DNA of 14,001 nucleotides from Treponema sp. (GTDB lineage: Bacteria; Spirochaetota; Spirochaetia; Treponematales; Breznakiellaceae), in assembly GCA_031257595.1 (NCBI GenBank), contig JAIROH010000132.1:1-14001 (forward strand), in the 5' to 3' direction. The stretch's first letter is position 1; every line of letters starts with the position of its first letter. Under the pieces are notes generated by a model. That model was given only the letters and a program-made list of their open reading frames with translations, was not told where the DNA came from and did not search any database. The position numbers and the translations under genes are program-made. This document shows, in pieces, positions 12,889-14,001 of this stretch.

Positions 12889-14001
12889 AAAACAAGGTTC
12901 TTTTTAGTTTAATTGTTCTGCTGGTTTTCGGTTTTGTGTTTACGGGCTGTAACAATGGTACTACTGATGATCCCTATACTCCATATATCCCCTATATTCC
13001 ATATACTCCTGGCGGTGAAACAACTGTAGGCAACGAAACTATATCCATTGATACATTATCCATTAAAACTACCGGCGTTAAATCTTTATACGTAAGCGGT
13101 CTTTCCCTTCAATCAAGCACCGACGCAAAAGCCGTGTCCGGCGACACCGTTATTCAGACCCTGTCATATATCAATAATTTAGGACAAAATACCCCCTTCT
13201 TCTTTGTTTCCCCTTCCGGGAAAAATATCGTATTGGAAGTTGATGGCTTAGAACAGCTTGACGAAAAAAGAATACTTGTCAGGCTTTCTTCATTTTATGA
13301 GATAATCGCCGACGGAAATGTCTATACTATTGGTGAAAGCGCTTTCATTTACGGCAGAGCTTTGATTGACATGGAAAGCGGGAAGGTATATGACTTTTCA
13401 AATTATTACGCTATAAAATTTGCCGACAATGGTTTATTATTTGCCATTGAAAGTGGAACATTGTATAAGATTGATTTAGACAACATTTCATCCGCTGTGC
13501 CCTTGAATAATGGCGCCTATACGCCGATTGGGGAGATTGATCCGCCCATTGTTATTGGTAATAAAATAATAGGCTGTTATTATACTTCTGGAACACTTAA
13601 CACACACTATATCTATGATATAAACAATAACGTTCCCCGACAGCTATTTAGCCTGTCTTATCTAACGTCAAGTATGTATTCGTCTTTGTACGAAGATATG
13701 CCAATCACATTTTTTTTAGGCTCTGCTTTCTTTGTAGATGGTCATAGTTATGATGCGAAAAATGGTCTCGTTATCAAAGACCTGGAAGGTTCGGCGTGGT
13801 ATTTTACTATGGGGCGGTTGGGGGCGCCGGTTCAGTATGATAAGTTGGATAATTATTTTATCGGAAAAATCACAATCAATGAGAACGGAGAAATAAACCT
13901 GTTAAATTATTCAGAGGGGACTATTTCTTTCGATAAGTATAATTATTATTCGCCGAAATATTTTCCGCTAAATAACGCGAATATTGGACGAATGCCCAAT
14001 T
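12885..14001 (+). CDS. Predicted lipoprotein, incomplete at the window edge
   Basis: The reading frame is open from ATG 12885 to the last base, at least 372 residues with no stop. A positively charged start (MKNK), a hydrophobic stretch and VFTGC give a lipobox with the acylated cysteine at residue 22, so it is membrane-anchored. The linker after it has PYT-PYI-PYI-PYT (30-41), coded by four imperfect 9 bp units (12972-13007). The rest is rich in Tyr, Asn, Ile and Gly, with repeated patterns such as DMESGKVYDFSN and ESGTLYKIDLDN that resemble beta-propeller blades, an inference only. No enzyme motif is seen. GGAGAGG four bases before the ATG is the ribosome site. Codon use is AT-rich, unlike mfd or phoH, suggesting recent acquisition or fast evolution. 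Confidence 0.85.
   Translation, partial: MKNKVLFSLIVLLVFGFVFTGCNNGTTDDPYTPYIPYIPYTPGGETTVGNETISIDTLSIKTTGVKSLYVSGLSLQSSTDAKAVSGDTVIQTLSYINNLGQNTPFFFVSPSGKNIVLEVDGLEQLDEKRILVRLSSFYEIIADGNVYTIGESAFIYGRALIDMESGKVYDFSNYYAIKFADNGLLFAIESGTLYKIDLDNISSAVPLNNGAYTPIGEIDPPIVIGNKIIGCYYTSGTLNTHYIYDINNNVPRQLFSLSYLTSSMYSSLYEDMPITFFLGSAFFVDGHSYDAKNGLVIKDLEGSAWYFTMGRLGAPVQYDKLDNYFIGKITINENGEINLLNYSEGTISFDKYNYYSPKYFPLNNANIGRMPN
12972..13007 (+). repeat. Four 9 bp tandem repeats coding PYT/PYI
   Basis: Four units of CC(C/A)-TAT-A(C/T)N follow one another in frame, coding a Pro-Tyr-Thr/Ile linker directly after the lipidated N-terminus. The 9 bp unit keeps the frame, so copy-number change would alter only linker length. 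Confidence 0.75.

Overview
The window looks like a chromosomal segment of a spirochaete, most likely a Treponema-type bacterium. The basis is an FTGC lipobox protein, a phoH - 7TM-HD - ybeY - corC/tlyC cluster, GTG/TTG starts on many genes, and a signal-peptide protein overlapping a PilZ protein. This is a lineage guess from gene style, not a database match. DNA up to about 12240 is GC-rich with compact genes. From about 12290 to the end it is clearly AT-richer.

Left half, minus strand, in reading order from about 6480 down to 211: a HAD-superfamily protein; plsC (1-acyl-glycerol-3-phosphate acyltransferase); tRNA-Val(UAC); phoH; a 7TM-HD phosphohydrolase of the PgpH type; ybeY; and a CBS/CorC protein. 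Spacing is tight: 10 bp between the HAD gene and plsC, a 23 bp phoH/pgpH overlap, a 4 bp pgpH/ybeY overlap and 0 bp between ybeY and corC. This suggests one or two operons for phospholipid synthesis, RNA metabolism and ribosome quality control, and second-messenger turnover. Between the tRNA and phoH lies a 161 bp unit that repeats the last 17 nt of the tRNA plus its 3' flank and carries three small hairpins.

Centre: about 500 bp of non-coding DNA (6481-6979) holds two long perfect inverted repeats and a terminator-like hairpin. Next comes mfd, the transcription-repair coupling factor, on the minus strand. Diverging from mfd on the plus strand is a two-gene operon: a predicted exported protein of unknown function and a degenerate receiver-PilZ protein.

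Right end: a small AT-rich module. It has an XRE-family regulator on the minus strand, a divergent near-consensus promoter lying directly on an ATG, a 55-residue ORF whose sequence resembles the C-terminal segment of the XRE regulator, and a translationally coupled lipoprotein that runs off the window. This regulator / mini-partner / lipoprotein arrangement, together with the tRNA-derived repeat, is the least conventional content here.
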